Assembly: GCA_037349315.1 (NCBI GenBank)
Contig: JBAIAC010000030.1
Coordinates: forward strand, 11,367,501 to 11,431,500
Origin: Chelydra serpentina
Taxonomy: Eukaryota > Chordata > Testudines > Chelydridae
DNA length: 64,000 nucleotides
Direction: 5' to 3'
Below the pieces are notes generated by a model. That model had not been told where the DNA came from. It worked only from the letters and a program-made list of their open reading frames with translations, and did no database searches. Positions within the stretch are counted from its first letter, which is position 1; every line of letters starts with the position of its first letter. Shown in pieces: positions 33,940-45,831 of this stretch. A program made the position numbers and the translations under genes.

Positions 33940-34745
33940 TATACCTCCTTATACAAAAATATCCTTTAGACTAAAAATGGGTGAACAATTAACAACTTCC
34001 TGGCCCCGAAGACCCTCCCTAATTTAGATTGCCTGTGGCTGACCAGGAATACATATTTCGGTGTATCCTTGAACCCTAGCCAATGAGAAGGTGTCTTTCA
34101 AAGCACTAAAAACTCTACTATTTATCTACAATTAAGGTTGATTCAGCAGAAAATTACAGTTTGTTCATACTGGTCCCTGTATAGGTTACAATGCATGAGC
34201 CTTAAAAAAAGACTGTCGCTAAAGATGTGGGTGGATCTCCTGAAGCCACACTTGCTCACATATTTTGGGACTGTCCTAGAAGGAGGCAGTACGATTTTAA
34301 GGATACCGCCTTTAAAGTTACTTCCCCGAAGTGTGTTTTGGATTTGGAATATATCCCCATCATCCTGGAAACCATGAAAAGCTTGGTTCTCTCTCTCCAG
34401 CTGTGCTTGTGGCCAGACAACTCATATAGCTTAGAGAGAAAAGCAGGGACAGAAGCGTGACACAGCAACTTGACTGACCTGGCAGCTAAACAGCAAGTAA
34501 CATTTTGGAGAAGAGGGACCCTGAGACAAATCTGAAAAGATTTGGCCTAACTTTTTAGAAATCTTTAATTCCTAGTGGAAGGAAACAGAGATCACTCTCC
34601 CAGCCTTCCTTCCTCCCTTTTATTTTTTACACCTCCCTTTCCACCATTCCTTTACTTTTTTGTTGGTCTTTGCCCTCCCCGTTATTTTTTCTTTTTTTTG
34701 GGGGGGGGGGTAGGAGGTTTAAATAAAATACATTTTTAAACAAGG
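33940..34745 (+). mobile_element. L1/Tx1-like LINE relic, ORF2 C-terminus and 3' end
   Basis: Around 34227-34330 a plus-strand frame reads SPEATLAHIFWDCPRRRQYD, resembling the C-terminal zinc-knuckle region of L1-clade ORF2 (C...TLxHxFWxC). Upstream sequence is frame-broken. Downstream after about 34500 comes a T- and G-rich 3' tail ending in AAATAAAATACA, a plausible poly(A) signal. Boundaries are approximate and no TSD is defined. Confidence 0.55.
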
Positions 34746-34884
34746 TATGAACTGGAATATTTGACCATAGGATTGGAGGGGATTATTTCATTTTTTTAAA
34801 ACAAATTAATCATGCTCAATCCCCACCCCACTACAGCAACATCACTGCTGCAGAAAGAGAACAATGCTTTGCTTTTCATCTGGG

Positions 34885-35030
34885 GATCTCAAAAAGCTTT
34901 TACAAAGGGTTAACCCTTATATCCACATGATACGGTTTGGAAAACGGAGGCAACGAGGCGCTATGACCTCTTCATGTGTATATAATAAGTGAGTGGCAAA
35001 GTCAGGTATTTCCTTACTACATCTGGCTTA
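34885..35030. mobile_element. MIR-like SINE fragment
   Basis: GATCTCAAAAAGCTTTTACA, TTGGAAAACGGAGGCAACGA and AGTGAGTGGCAAAGTCAGG follow the order of the tail and core of an old MIR SINE (equivalent to GCGCTTTACA, GAAACTGAGGCAC, AGTGGCAGAGC). Strongly diverged. Confidence 0.55.
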
Positions 35031-35039
35031 ATTAATACT

Positions 35040-36510
35040 CATAGAATATGAAAGTATTTAAGATAAAAGGTGCTATAGAAGTGCAAACCATAACCCAAGG
35101 CATGACATTAAACAAGACAGAACCCAGGATTGATTTTTTTTTAAATGTAATAAAACCAGTCAGCTTTTTGCTTACTGGGTTGCTTGGTTGCAATCCCAGT
35201 ATCTGTGACCTTCAATGTTTTCAAAAGTAGTTTTTTTTCTCTGAGAGGCCTGTTCATCTTGGTAATGTTAAAAATTCTGGACAGAAAAGTGCAACTTCCC
35301 TAGGTCTTCAAGTCTCCTTTTTCCCCCCCCTGTCTTATGGAAACCAGTTATAACAGTATTCTTCTACTTTCACTTCACTGAATTCTCTTCTTTTTGATAC
35401 ATGCTGTGTAAAGCTTTGCTATTTCTTCTACTTTTGGTCTCCCTTCACTTTTTATGATTAGGAACAAGCCTCTACTTGCCATTTTCTTTACTTCTGTACT
35501 AATTCTGCCTCCTAGTAGTATGTACAATTGAAGATTTTTTTCCGCCATCTCAATCTGATATTGTCATCAATCATTTTCTAGACATTTGCTAGCATCACTC
35601 CCAATTTGTGTTTTTTGAACATCAACTCCCAATCATTTCTTGTTTTCATTACAGTACAAAATACAGAGCCAGTCGGCCAGGCTCTATGATTTCCTCCTTC
35701 AAATCTTTAAAATACAGCTCTTCTGCAAGGCCTGCAAATGCTAGCCTCCCCCCGCTTCAAAGAAATGTTGACAAAATAGATCACAAAGAACAGAAAAAAG
35801 TCAAACTACCAAGACACATGCTAATCACATTTTAAGTTGTATTTGTTTCAAATCTTTGATTGTCAATAGATTGTAGACATAAATACAATAAATGATTCAG
35901 CTCTAAGCAGTAAGTTTTTTAAAAGGCATGATTGTTTCATTGGTATAGTTCAGATGAAACTTTACAGAATCAATTAACCACTAAAAATGTTTTATAAATA
36001 CATATATTTAGATATAGTGCTCTTTTTTGTTCATAGCCTGTATAACATGAAACCACAATTTGGAATTTGTAGTACTATGTTAACACTACATTTTATATCC
36101 ATTTAAAACTTTTTAAATTGAATTGCTTTTAAAGCAATTATAAGTTTAATTCAAGCAAAACAAATTCAAGTACAAATACTTCAGGCTGTATTATTAAAAT
36201 CGCCAGAATATAAAAATATATTAAATTCACTCCCTCTTAACAACCATTGATGACTTAGTTTAGCAAAGCAACATAGATTACTTTCTCTGAAGTCCCTTTT
36301 AAGGTCATATTGAAAGTTGAATTGTAAACTACCTGACTATATTACTGCAGTGTGCCCATGAGAGAATTGGTCCACATTACTCAGCTTTCCCTTCCAACTT
36401 CACAGTCCTGATTATAGTTGCAATAGAGTCTGAATTGTTTGCTTACATACAAAGATATATTGGGACAGAATTAAAATGACAGTCTCTTTGATCAGGTCCT
36501 TCCATTTTAA
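35040..36510. other. No gene seen
   Basis: AT-rich, T-rich runs near 35240 and 35320, no recognisable gene or repeat. Confidence 0.45.
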
Positions 36511-36514
36511 TATC

Positions 36515-36740
36515 TGTGCTGTTTATTTCTTCGCCCTGGGTATGTACAATTTTACATTTACCAGAATCTAATCTCCTTTTGTTTCTTGCAGCTTTCACTA
36601 TTCTAATCTCTTGAAGTCACTGAAGCGTGGCCTGGCTACAAGACCATTCTCTGCCCATGCATTTTTGTGTCACCCACAAATTTAATCGTTGAAATTACAT
36701 CAAAGAAACACCCAATAAATATAGATATGAAGCATGAGGC
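36515..36740 (-). mobile_element. Old CR1-like LINE fragment (RT region)
   Basis: The plus strand contains ACAATTTTACATTTACCAGA and GTGTCACCCACAAATTTAAT, which correspond in reverse to the CR1 RT stretch around and downstream of FADD (compare TTTGTATCATCTGCAAATTT in the 6-kb copy). Too diverged for a clean translation. Confidence 0.45.
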
Positions 36741-36848
36741 ATAAGGTGATGTTTTTTAGTTTAGTTCATGAAACAAGCTCTAAGGACATCCAACCAGCAG
36801 GAAGGGTGGTCAGTCATTGCTTGAAGTCTGGCAGGTGTTATACTAGTG

Positions 36849-37691
36849 CAGGCCTGCACAACATGCTGCCCGGGGGCTGCATGTGGCCCACGGGGAGGGG
36901 GGGGGGCAGTAGGTGGGCTCACTGTACGGCCCAAAATCTGGGACTGTGTCCGTTTGTCCTTTTTGCTGCTTGTCTCTGGGCTAGGGGTTGTCCCAATGCT
37001 GCAAAGAGGGTGTTCCCAAAGGAAGGTGCTTGCTTCTAACCCCCGAGGCCGTCAGTATGTCTGCTCTTCTCTAGTCAGCCCACTTGACAAGTTTGATTGT
37101 CCTTGGTCTGGTTCCCATCCCCGCTCCAAGGGTTGCAGCTGTCTGGAGGTGCCTGCCTTCCACGCCTTCCTCATTCACACCTCATTCATTCAACAGGGCA
37201 ATTGAATACAAAGTGGAGGGAAAATCTTATTCTACTTCTAGCAAAAAGACATTTTTCTTTTACCTTAATTATACTACCTTAGGAGCCCGCTATAACATAT
37301 TACCAAGGTTCAATACAAAGTCATATTAAAGTTATACAAAAACGCATAATGCAGAGATTTATCTACAACTGCATTGATTGACTGTTGTGTGCAGTACTAT
37401 AATGACCCGTGGCGGGGTGAAGAGGGGTGTGATGGTGGGGCTGAGCGGGGAGGGGGCTGGTCCTACTTTACTGCTGTGATCTGGTCACCCTATGCGCACT
37501 GTTTCTTTCCCCCTCTACAGGCTTCCACACCCCAGCGTTGGGGAAGGAGGGGTTGTTTCCACGGGGCAGGCAGCGCTGGCGGGGGGGGGGGGGGGGGCGG
37601 GGGTGTTTCGGCGGGGCCGGGGGGTTTCGGCCCTCAGCTGTTTTCTTTGGAGTAATATGGCCCTCGCCGCTTTACGAGTTGTGCAGGCCTG
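36849..37691. mobile_element. hAT-type element, 843 bp, perfect 8-bp TSD
   Basis: The left end CAGGCCTGCACAAC and the right end GTTGTGCAGGCCTG are perfect 14-bp TIRs. TACTAGTG occurs on both sides (36841-36848 and 37692-37699), an exact 8-bp duplication typical of hAT integration. The interior is heterogeneous: GC-rich ends, a central AT-rich stretch (37200-37400) that may be a separate insertion, a CTGGTCACCCTA word near 37484 like the end of another hAT family, and a 17-base G-run at 37581. No transposase frame. Confidence 0.88.
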
Positions 37692-37756
37692 TACTAGTGT
37701 AACAGACTGATGCAGCGCCACAGACTACTTCAGAGTGTTCTGCAGACTACCAGTGC

Positions 37757-38400
37757 ATAGGCGCCGACTCCGTGGGTGCTCCAGGGCTGGAGCACCCATG
37801 GGGAACAATTGGTGGGTGCTGAGCACCCACCAGCAGCTCCCCGCCAGCCTCGCCCAGTTCACCTCAGCTTCCCCAGGCGCCGCGGCAGCCAGAGTGGCTT
37901 TTTCTCCACTCACACAAGCTCCTCCGGCTCCAGCTGATTGGCGGCGGCAGCAGGCGGGGGGAGGGGGGGAGAAAGTGCAGGGGCGGCGCCTTGGGGGAGG
38001 GGTATGGGGAGCCGCCTCCTCCCCATACTCCTCCCCGGAGGCACCGCACCCTGTGCTTTCCTCAGCTGCCCACATGCTGCCGCCGATCAGCTGCTGGAAC
38101 CGGAGGAGCCTGCGTGAGCAGAGAAAAAGCTGCTCTGGGTGCTGCGGCACCTGGGGAAGGCGAGGTGAGCCGGGGGCGGAGCTGGCAGGGAGCTGCCGGC
38201 CCCGGTGGATGCTCTGCTTGCAAGCTGGGGGGAGGGGGGGGGGAGGAGGGGGGAAATGCAGCATGCCCAGGGCCGGGGGAGGAGGCGGCAGTGGGGCCAG
38301 GGGCACAAGCACCCACCGGCAGCTCCCCGCCAGCCCCCCCCTCCCCCACACCGCGGGCCCAACTCACCTCTCCGCCTCTCGGACTCGGAGGCTGAGCCAA
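37757..38400. mobile_element. GC-rich hAT-related element with internal fold-back
   Basis: Begins CATAGGCGCCGACTCCGTGG and shares its first about 70 bp with the 31779 hAT element, but no matching right TIR or TSD is visible. About 37845-37955 and 38075-38205 are inverted, diverged copies of each other, so most of the unit can fold back. A further GCACCCACC-GCAGCTCCCCGCCAG segment occurs in direct orientation at both ends. ORFs up to 295 codons on both strands arise from GC-rich composition. Confidence 0.65.
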
Positions 38401-38564
38401 CGCGAAGCGGCAGCCTGCCGCTTTTCTTGGCTCCCTTTATTATATCAAACATCCAAGAGTGTGACAGCCCTCAACAAAATGCATTTAATAAAAACATTTA
38501 TCTTCACAATACGCAGCCTGCTCCTTACCGCCAACCACCCCTACTCCCCCCGCCCACACACAAA

Positions 38565-38860
38565 GGCTAGGTCTACACTACCCCACCCTGTCGAACTAAG
38601 GTACACAACTTCAGCTACGTGAATAACGTAGCTGAAGTCGAAGTACCTTAGTTCGAATGAAAAAGCACTTACCCGGGGTCCACACGCGGCGCGCAGGCTC
38701 CCCCGTCGACTCCGCCTACTCCGTTCGTCGAGCTGGATTACCAGCGTCGACGACGGAGCACTTCCTGGTTCGATTTATCGCGTCTAGACAAGACGCGATC
38801 AATCGAACCCAGAACATCGATCGCGCGCCTCCGACCGGACGCGTAAGTATAGACCTACCC
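38565..38860 (-). mobile_element. Harbinger/Chompy-like multi-hairpin MITE, 296 bp
   Basis: Reverse-complement copy of the 60289-60584 element: same length and about 93% identical by eye. Ends GGCTAGGTCTACACTA and AGTATAGACCTACCC are TIRs, flanked by AAA on each side. It contains three stacked palindromes: one around CTTCAGCTACGTG/AACGTAGCTGAAG inside longer arms, one CGTCGAC-rich, and one TCGATTTATCGCGTCT with AGACGCGATCAATCGA. CpG density is very high, unlike the flanks. The 65-codon frame shared with the sister copy has no domain and is not a gene. Confidence 0.88.
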
Positions 38861-38869
38861 AAAGTAATA

Positions 38870-39765
38870 GACATTCCAAAGTATGCTCAAAATCTATTGT
38901 CTGTAGGGAAGTATTTCCCCAGTATAGCAGTTATGTCTCAAATCACCTCTAGGGTGAAACTGCCTACTTTGCCCCCCCAAAAAATTGTTTTTCAAACTTC
39001 AAGAAAAATGCTCTGTCAGTTGTATTTATGAGTCAACTGGTTAATTTAAATCACATCTATATATTCCCTATGGAGAATCCATGAGGTATATCAAAGATGC
39101 TAGGTTAATATTTATAGCTAGTAAGCCTAAATTCAAATTGTAGGTCTACTGATACTCACTGCACAGAGTATCTTGCTCATGGTTAGTTTATTTTAATGTG
39201 CAATTTTAAAAATATAAAAGAATGTCAATAAGCATTATTAATGATGGCTTGGCACAAAAGTACTGTCTAGTCAGAGTCTCTGGGTGTCAAAGGCAATTAA
39301 AGTTTAAGTACTGAGACACGGGTCCTAGGATCCTGCAGTACTGACTGGATTGATTCTGCAGCAAATTCCTTTTGACATGTCCCAGCCCTAAATAGCCTCC
39401 AAAAAGTACTTTTATCAATAAAATTGATAATTATCTTGATAATGATCTTACGTTTGTATTACACATTTCATCCGGAATTATCCCAAAGTGTTTTACCAAA
39501 GATTTACAAACTCTATATGGCAATCACTTCATTTGTCACTGAAGTGATCAAGTGAAGAGAATTGGGTACCAAATATGCATTTGCTTTAATTTGTATACAT
39601 GTCACATTTGATTGTGTTTTTGTGTTAGGAATATTTGTAATGTTCCTCAAATGTTGTTATTAAATGTGAATACACAGCAGTCATGAGGCAAGGTTAATTA
39701 AGCATTGCACTACCATGGGCTCCTCCATGGCTCAATATGACCCTAAAACCCCTTCAATGGCAAGT
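38870..39765. other. No gene seen
   Basis: AT-rich, no ORF of interest. A segment near 39440-39560 faintly resembles a SINE tail but cannot be assigned. Confidence 0.4.
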
Positions 39766-39767
39766 GG

Positions 39768-40235
39768 TTCACTGTTCTGTGACAGCGACTCCTAACAGGC
39801 CTGACAAACTCACTACATCTAGTGTCCCACTTTCATGGCATTTATCCATAAATTATATCATGTAAGATCTTAAACGAAAGCCAGAATCACGCTGATCATT
39901 AATATTGTTGTGAAATGTACATACAGATATTATGTAAAAAGTTATATATGTATAATTAAAATAGGTTCTAAAGTCTGAATCAAGGCCAAGTTAACAAATG
40001 GGTTTCTGCTGGACAAAGGATGTATATTCACCTGTCTGCCCCAGCCCACATGTAAATTAAGCATTGTAAGCCAACACAATGGAAGCCCTGTTTGCATACC
40101 AAGTCAACATGCAGACAGCACATCAGGGAATAAACCCCAGAGGGGTCATCCTAACTAGGGGACCCAACCCTGAGTTTTGAGGATAAGGAAAGGCAAAAGG
40201 ACACCTCTTTAACCTGCTCCTGAGGAAGTAATTGA
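39768..40235 (+). repeat. Interspersed repeat, copy 2 of an unnamed family
   Basis: Inverted relative to 6776-7232 and alignable with it over its length (blocks GGTTCACTGTTCTG, AATATTGTTGTGAAATGTA, GTAAGCCAACACAATGGAAG, CTCCTGAGGAAG). Two copies in one window indicate a dispersed family; no coding frame is seen. Confidence 0.6.
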
Positions 40236-40824
40236 CACTGTGATTACATTCATGAAAATGGGTTCCCAACCTGCCCTACAGTGCTTCTAGCTAGAGAAGA
40301 CTTTGATGAGAACAGACTGCTTTAGACAGAATGTTAGCCCATTCAGTTATGATGCTTTCTAGACATTAAACTTGTTATGATTTTGTTTTATATGTAACCT
40401 TTTGATTCCATTATTATCTTTGCTCACTGTCTCTTAAATCTTGAGTTTATTATCAAAGGTTATGATTGTTTTCACTATAAATATTTCTCAGTGCTGTAAT
40501 GTTATATAGCTGATCTTCACTTCAATCAAGCAAGCTAGTGTACATAGCAAACCTGGTATTTCTGTGAGATGCCAGTGATGGGCTGGATATCACAGGGGAA
40601 TGCTCGAAAGGGGTTGGGGAACTAGGGTGCACCTATTAGTAATCTTCACAGCAAACTGAGGCTAGCATTGCCGAGAGGAGAATGTTTGGTATAGCTCAGG
40701 CTGGAGGGGTCAGGGAAATGACTTCTAGTTAAGCATCAGAGCAAGACAGTCTCTCTCAGGGGTATCAATACGACTCAGTCCTGGGTACCCCGAGAAAGTC
40801 ACACAGAACTCATGAAATCTCACC

Positions 40825-41275
40825 ATAATATTTATGGATTCCAGTTTGGAGATACACTATTTAAATCTGATGAGGATACAAACTTGACATTAGTCAGTAC
40901 AAGGACAGACAGCGAAGAACTTCAAAAAAAATCCTAAACAAGCTAAATAACTGAGCATCATCAGGTCCAATGAAATTCAGTGCCTCCAGGGCAGGGACCA
41001 TGTGTTACTATACGTCTGTACATCATCTAGCACAACTGGATGCCAAATATGATTAGTGCCTCTAGGCACTACTGTAGTACAAATAATAATAATATTCATG
41101 TAGACAAATACCATGCACATTGGAAGGAACAGTTTAAAATACTTGTAACACTTTGATGGGATATGAATTAGTTTTAAACCCTTGGGGGAAAGATCTAGGC
41201 ATCACTTTGGATGGCTCTTTGAAGATGTCTGCTTAATATGCAGCAGATGTCAAAATAGCAAATAAAATGTGAATT
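40825..41275 (+). mobile_element. CR1 LINE fragment (RT region), interrupted by a SINE
   Basis: The plus strand gives broken frames resembling DDTNLTLVSTRTDSEELQ and KDLGITLDGS, which match the CR1 region from the catalytic FADD box to the KDLGVTVD block. Between them lies a SINE tail. Multiple stops show it is dead. Confidence 0.65.
40985..41097 (+). mobile_element. SINE tail nested in CR1
   Basis: The segment from GCAGGGACCATGTG through TCTGTACATCATCTAGCAC and TGCCTCTAGGCACTACTGTA ends in an (AAT)n tail, the typical 3' part of a tRNA-derived reptile SINE. It splits the CR1 reading region and is therefore younger than that CR1 copy. Confidence 0.6.
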
Positions 41276-41849
41276 AAGAAGGGGACAGAGAATACTAAGG
41301 AAAATATTTTAGAGACAAAGCAAACCCTCAAACTGTAAAGTTTTGGATCCAAATCCTTGTCCAAACAGTTTGGATCCCCACTTCTTAAATCAGGTCCCAT
41401 CTTTTTCCTTCCCTTTGTAACACTATCTGCCCAAACAGGTGCACTACGCCCTCCCTACCCTTGAAGATCTATCCTTGCTGCAGCAGGATTTCTTCTGGGA
41501 CAAGGAGGTGACTGCATCACTGACCTCAGAAGTTTTTTTGCTATTGGTAGTAAAAAGGTGGTCGTCTCCCAACAGTGTCTTTTGATGGGAGTTGTAGAGC
41601 TTGCTTCCTTCTCTTCCTTTTCACAGCTCTTCTTCAGGGAAAGAGGTATTGGGTGGCTCAGTTCACCTCCTCTGATGGCAGCAAGTAGGCAGAAGGATTC
41701 AAGAACCTTACCCTCCACTGGGGTCCTACCACTGTGGATTTATATACTATTCCTTGCTTTCCTAGTATTTATATTCTAGAGCACACTATGCTTCTGAAAT
41801 CCTAGAAACTAGAATATCTAATGACAATACATTTATAAAATATCTTTCC

Positions 41850-42756
41850 CGCAGGGATCAATTCTGAGTCTAGTTCTGTTCAGTATCTTCACTGGTGATT
41901 TAGATAATGGCATAGAGAGTACACTTATGAAGATTGTGGGATACCAAGATGAAAGTTTGGAGGATAGGATTAAAATTCAAAATTATCTGGACATCTGGAG
42001 AAATGGTCTGAAGTAAATAGGATGAAATTCAATAAGGACAAATGCAAAGTCCTCTACTTAGGAGGGAACAATCAGTTGCACACATATGAAAGTACTGCAA
42101 AAAGGGATCTGGGGTCTATAGTGGATCACAAGCTAAATATGAATCATCAGTATAACACTGTTGTGGGGGGGAGGCAAATACCATTCTGGGGTGTATTAGC
42201 AGGAGTGTTGTAAGCAAGACACGAGAAGTAATTCTTCTGCTCTACTCCACGCTGATTAGGACTCAACGGAAGTATTGTGACCAGTTCTGGGTGCCATATT
42301 TCAGGAAAGATGTGGACCAATTGGACAAAGTACAGAGAAGAGCAACAAAAATGTTTAAAGAAATAGAAAACATGACCTATGAGGGAAGATTGAAAAAATT
42401 AGGTTTGTTTAGTCTGAAGAAGAGAAGACTGAGGAACGACAATCTTTTATGCACTTGAAAACTGTTACAAGGAGAGAGAAAAATTGTTCTCTTTAACCTC
42501 TGAAGATAGGACAAGAAGCAATGGGCTTAAACTGCAGCAAGGGCGGTTAAGGTTGGACATTAGAAAAAACTTCCTAACCCTCAGGGTAGTTAAGCACTGA
42601 TAAAGGACCTAGGGAGCTTGTGGAATCTCCATCACTGGAGATTTTTAAGAACAGGTAGACAAAAGCCTGTCAGGGGTTGTCTAGGTAATACTTAGTCCTG
42701 CCTTGAAAGCCTCGAGGTCCCTTCCAGTCCTACACCTATATGATTCTATGATTCTC
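41850..42756 (+). mobile_element. CR1 LINE, 5'-truncated, RT to 3' end
   Basis: Plus-strand frames resemble the intact ORF2 from just after GVPQG onward: MKFNKDKCKVLYLGG, KRDLGSIVDHKLNMNHQ, then RRATKM and MTYEG-type blocks. It ends at TGATTCTATGATTCT, two CR1 terminal units. Frameshifts, stops and a deletion over the FADD region make it inactive. It is a separate insertion from the 40.8-kb fragment, because both cover RT sequence. Confidence 0.88.
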
Positions 42757-42759
42757 TCT

Positions 42760-45700
42760 AAGAGAGGCTCTTGTACATTGTAATAATAAATACCACCTTC
42801 ATAAAACTTCAGACAGAAAGTTTGAGAGGTTCCGACACTGGAAATAAAAAGAGGGGGATAGTAAGGGGAACACAACGTAATTGAGTACCCTTGCTTTGCC
42901 CTTTCTTTTTCCACCCTGTGTCAAAACATGATCTTTTTAGGGGTAAGTTGCATCGCATAATTCATTGCAAACTCCTACCTCACTAATTTAAGGAGATTGA
43001 CATTTTTGTCAAAGCCAGCTGGAAGTAAATAATTAAACACTGCCATTTTATAAATCTTTAAGAGCATTCTTTATTGTTGAAAGCAATATATTTTCCACAT
43101 CACCTTCTTACAGATTATGCTTCTGAATGTACTCGATTTGTCCACATCAGTTACATTTCATGACTATTTGGCAAGATGGAATATAACGTAGTCAACACAA
43201 CAATCAAGTCAACTGTTTGAGAAAAATGTGACTTTTCCAAAAGTAGGGCTAAAAGAAACTAAAAAGCAACAAAAGATACTTTTGAAGCGCTGTGTTTTTA
43301 AACACAATGGGACCGAGTCAATGTTTATTGCTTAAGAATGTTTTGGTACTTAAAGAGAAGACGGAAATACATGAGTATTACAAATCTGGTGCAACTCTAT
43401 AGCAATGATTACATATACTGTACAAACAAAACTTGAGTCCCCATGAAAGAGTTGTGTATGGGTTTATTGATTAAAATACAATTGGCATTGTGCTGCTTTA
43501 TTCAGGTTTCAAAATTTAACCTGGACTCACATGGAGATAGCATAAGAAACCTCAACTGATTGGCACAATTAACAGGAAAACAAAGTTTTTTAAAAAAACC
43601 AACGAAGGAAACTAAAGCAAGTTCCAGTTTCCTCACAAACGGTCCACTTGTGTCTTTGTGCTTGGAAAATTTGGTCACTTGATACTCACCCAAATGCAAC
43701 TAGAATCACTGGAGGGATTGAAGATTCCAAAAATAAGAATCAGTAGGAAGAAATGATTCACTGGATAGTGTGTAAAGTACTCTGGATATCTCCCTTTCTG
43801 CTTCATAAAGAGAATTATTCCACCTTGGTTCAGAGTTTCATTCAGAAAAGGACTTGAACTCATGCTCTGAGGTATTCTTTGGTTCCTCAACGAATCAATT
43901 TGGACTCAAAAGTGGGGATCAAATCAGTGCAGTTATCCACCAGTGTAGTATTGTTCCCTGCAATATACTTTCTAGTACATCTTTCCAGCATAGTTTTAAA
44001 ATTTCTCAAGCAATGATGCTTCCATCACTTCACTTAGAGAAGAATCATGTCTTTTTGCTTAATGTCCATACAGTGCCATAGTCATGTTATTGTAAACATT
44101 TATTACTCATAGTGTCACATCACTTAGATACACTTTCCCCCAACTTATGACTCAAACATAATGCTGATCATAATTCCAGTTATATTTTGAAAAATAATAA
44201 ATAGGATGTTTATATGCCACTAAAATTTCTTTCATCCCCAATTTTTTCTGGAGAATTATTTTATTTAGACTCTAAATGGTAATTAACTTGGAAGCACACT
44301 CACCAGTTATAAAATTCATGCTGTTCTGCTCTTGTAGAGGTACAAGAGGTCCCTCATTTGCAGTACTATGCTGACTGATTCCTATGGTTAGAGCTGCTGA
44401 TTCTCTGCATGAGTTTTCCCAGATAACACATGGCCATTTAATATTGGTGCACTGGGTATTTATAAAGTATACATTTTCTAGACATGAGCAGGGTCCAGAA
44501 ACCTTATTGAAAGATACTTAAAAGTTATCAAAGCTTTATAGCATTTATCTTTAAAAAGTCATTATAAACATGTTTTACAATGATAAAACTATAAGAAAAA
44601 ATATTGTAAACATTTAATTTGAATCTTTATGTACAGTTTGGGGTAATGTAATGAGTTGTACATTAGTGATAAGTTAATTAGTTATGGATTGTATTTGTTT
44701 CACCACACACACTACTGCCAATGGACTATATTTTTTTGCACTCCTTACTCAGGCAAAACTCTATTCTGATCCAAGTAGAAGTATTGCCTGAATAAGGACT
44801 ACAAAATCTGATCCAGTGAAATTAACAGGAATTATATATGCATGTGTGACCTGACAACTCTTATGGAAGTAAACTGGAGTCTTTCCATTCACTTAATAGG
44901 AGTTTTATGTGCTCTGTAGGCCTTCGAAACCCTCTTTAAGGATGGGAGATAAGTTCTATACATTCTTTTCTGTAGTGAAGTATAAAACACAAACTCAGAT
45001 CTATGTCATTTTAGTCCATAGTTTAAGTCCATAACAAACATTTTGTCGTGATGTAGTGCTGTAAATTCCAATTCCCTAGATAAAAGGATTTGTTGTTGTT
45101 TCCAGGAGCAATTTATAAGGCCAGAGTGGCACCACATTTGGTTTTCTTGCAGTGTTTCCACCATCAACAACTGAAATACAGTTAAAGACCAGATCTCACA
45201 TAAGATTTTCTGGACTTCACTCAAGCATTAAAAAAAAAAAAAAAAAAAAAGCCTTGTAAACCAGACACGCACTTAAAAACGACACTTGATACATAAATAC
45301 AAATACTTGAACCCACCCCTCTCCACCCCCACAGCTATTTATGTCTGCTTGGCAAAGCTACATATTTAAACTTGCGAGTCATCATTTGTTTTCCTCTGAT
45401 TCAGGTGTCCTTAAGAACTAATTTTTGCTTAGAAAAATGGTTATTGCAACTAGACTGAGGATAGATATGTAACCATTTGGGACACAGGTATATGTAATTT
45501 TCCCATTGATGGGCAATTTAGAATAAAGCATAGTCTGTGCTATTACAGCTGGGCAAATAATTGATTTTTCAATTCGGTGGCTAAACTGACGTAACTCCAA
45601 GAAACAAAACACAAAACTGAAAGTACACGATGATAAATCTGAGATACATTCAGTGCTTGGAAAGTATTCCTGGAACTGCAAGGTCCAGAATATGTACCTA

Positions 45701-45830
45701 GTCATTATCTACTAAGAAAAATAGAACAACTCCCAAGGTGACCATTAATAACTTTTCTTTGTCCAGATATTAATTCAGCTCCCTGAGTTCTAGGATAGCT
45801 AAGAGCCTTCCCTTCTTTTCTGCAGTGTTC
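42760..45830. other. No gene seen
   Basis: 3 kb of AT-rich DNA with ORFs up to 95 codons lacking domains, and a 21-base A-run at 45230-45250. Confidence 0.45.
45230..45250. repeat. A21 homopolymer
   Basis: Run of 21 A residues. The upstream 200 bases show no coding or SINE structure, so a retrocopy tail cannot be supported. Confidence 0.9.
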
Positions 45831-45831
45831 T

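Noticed and set aside
37735..38622. 295-codon plus-strand ORF and 208-codon minus-strand ORF
   Set aside because: Both lie in GC-rich hAT/fold-back sequence, are proline-, glycine- and arginine-rich by composition, overlap on opposite strands, and have no domain.
38657..39031. ORF shared by the MITE copies at 38565 and 60289
   Set aside because: Conserved only because the two MITE copies are similar; it is interrupted by palindromes, has no domain, and the third copy does not keep it.
45230..45250. A21 run as the tail of a processed pseudogene or SINE
   Set aside because: No coding or SINE sequence is recognisable upstream, and no TSD was found.
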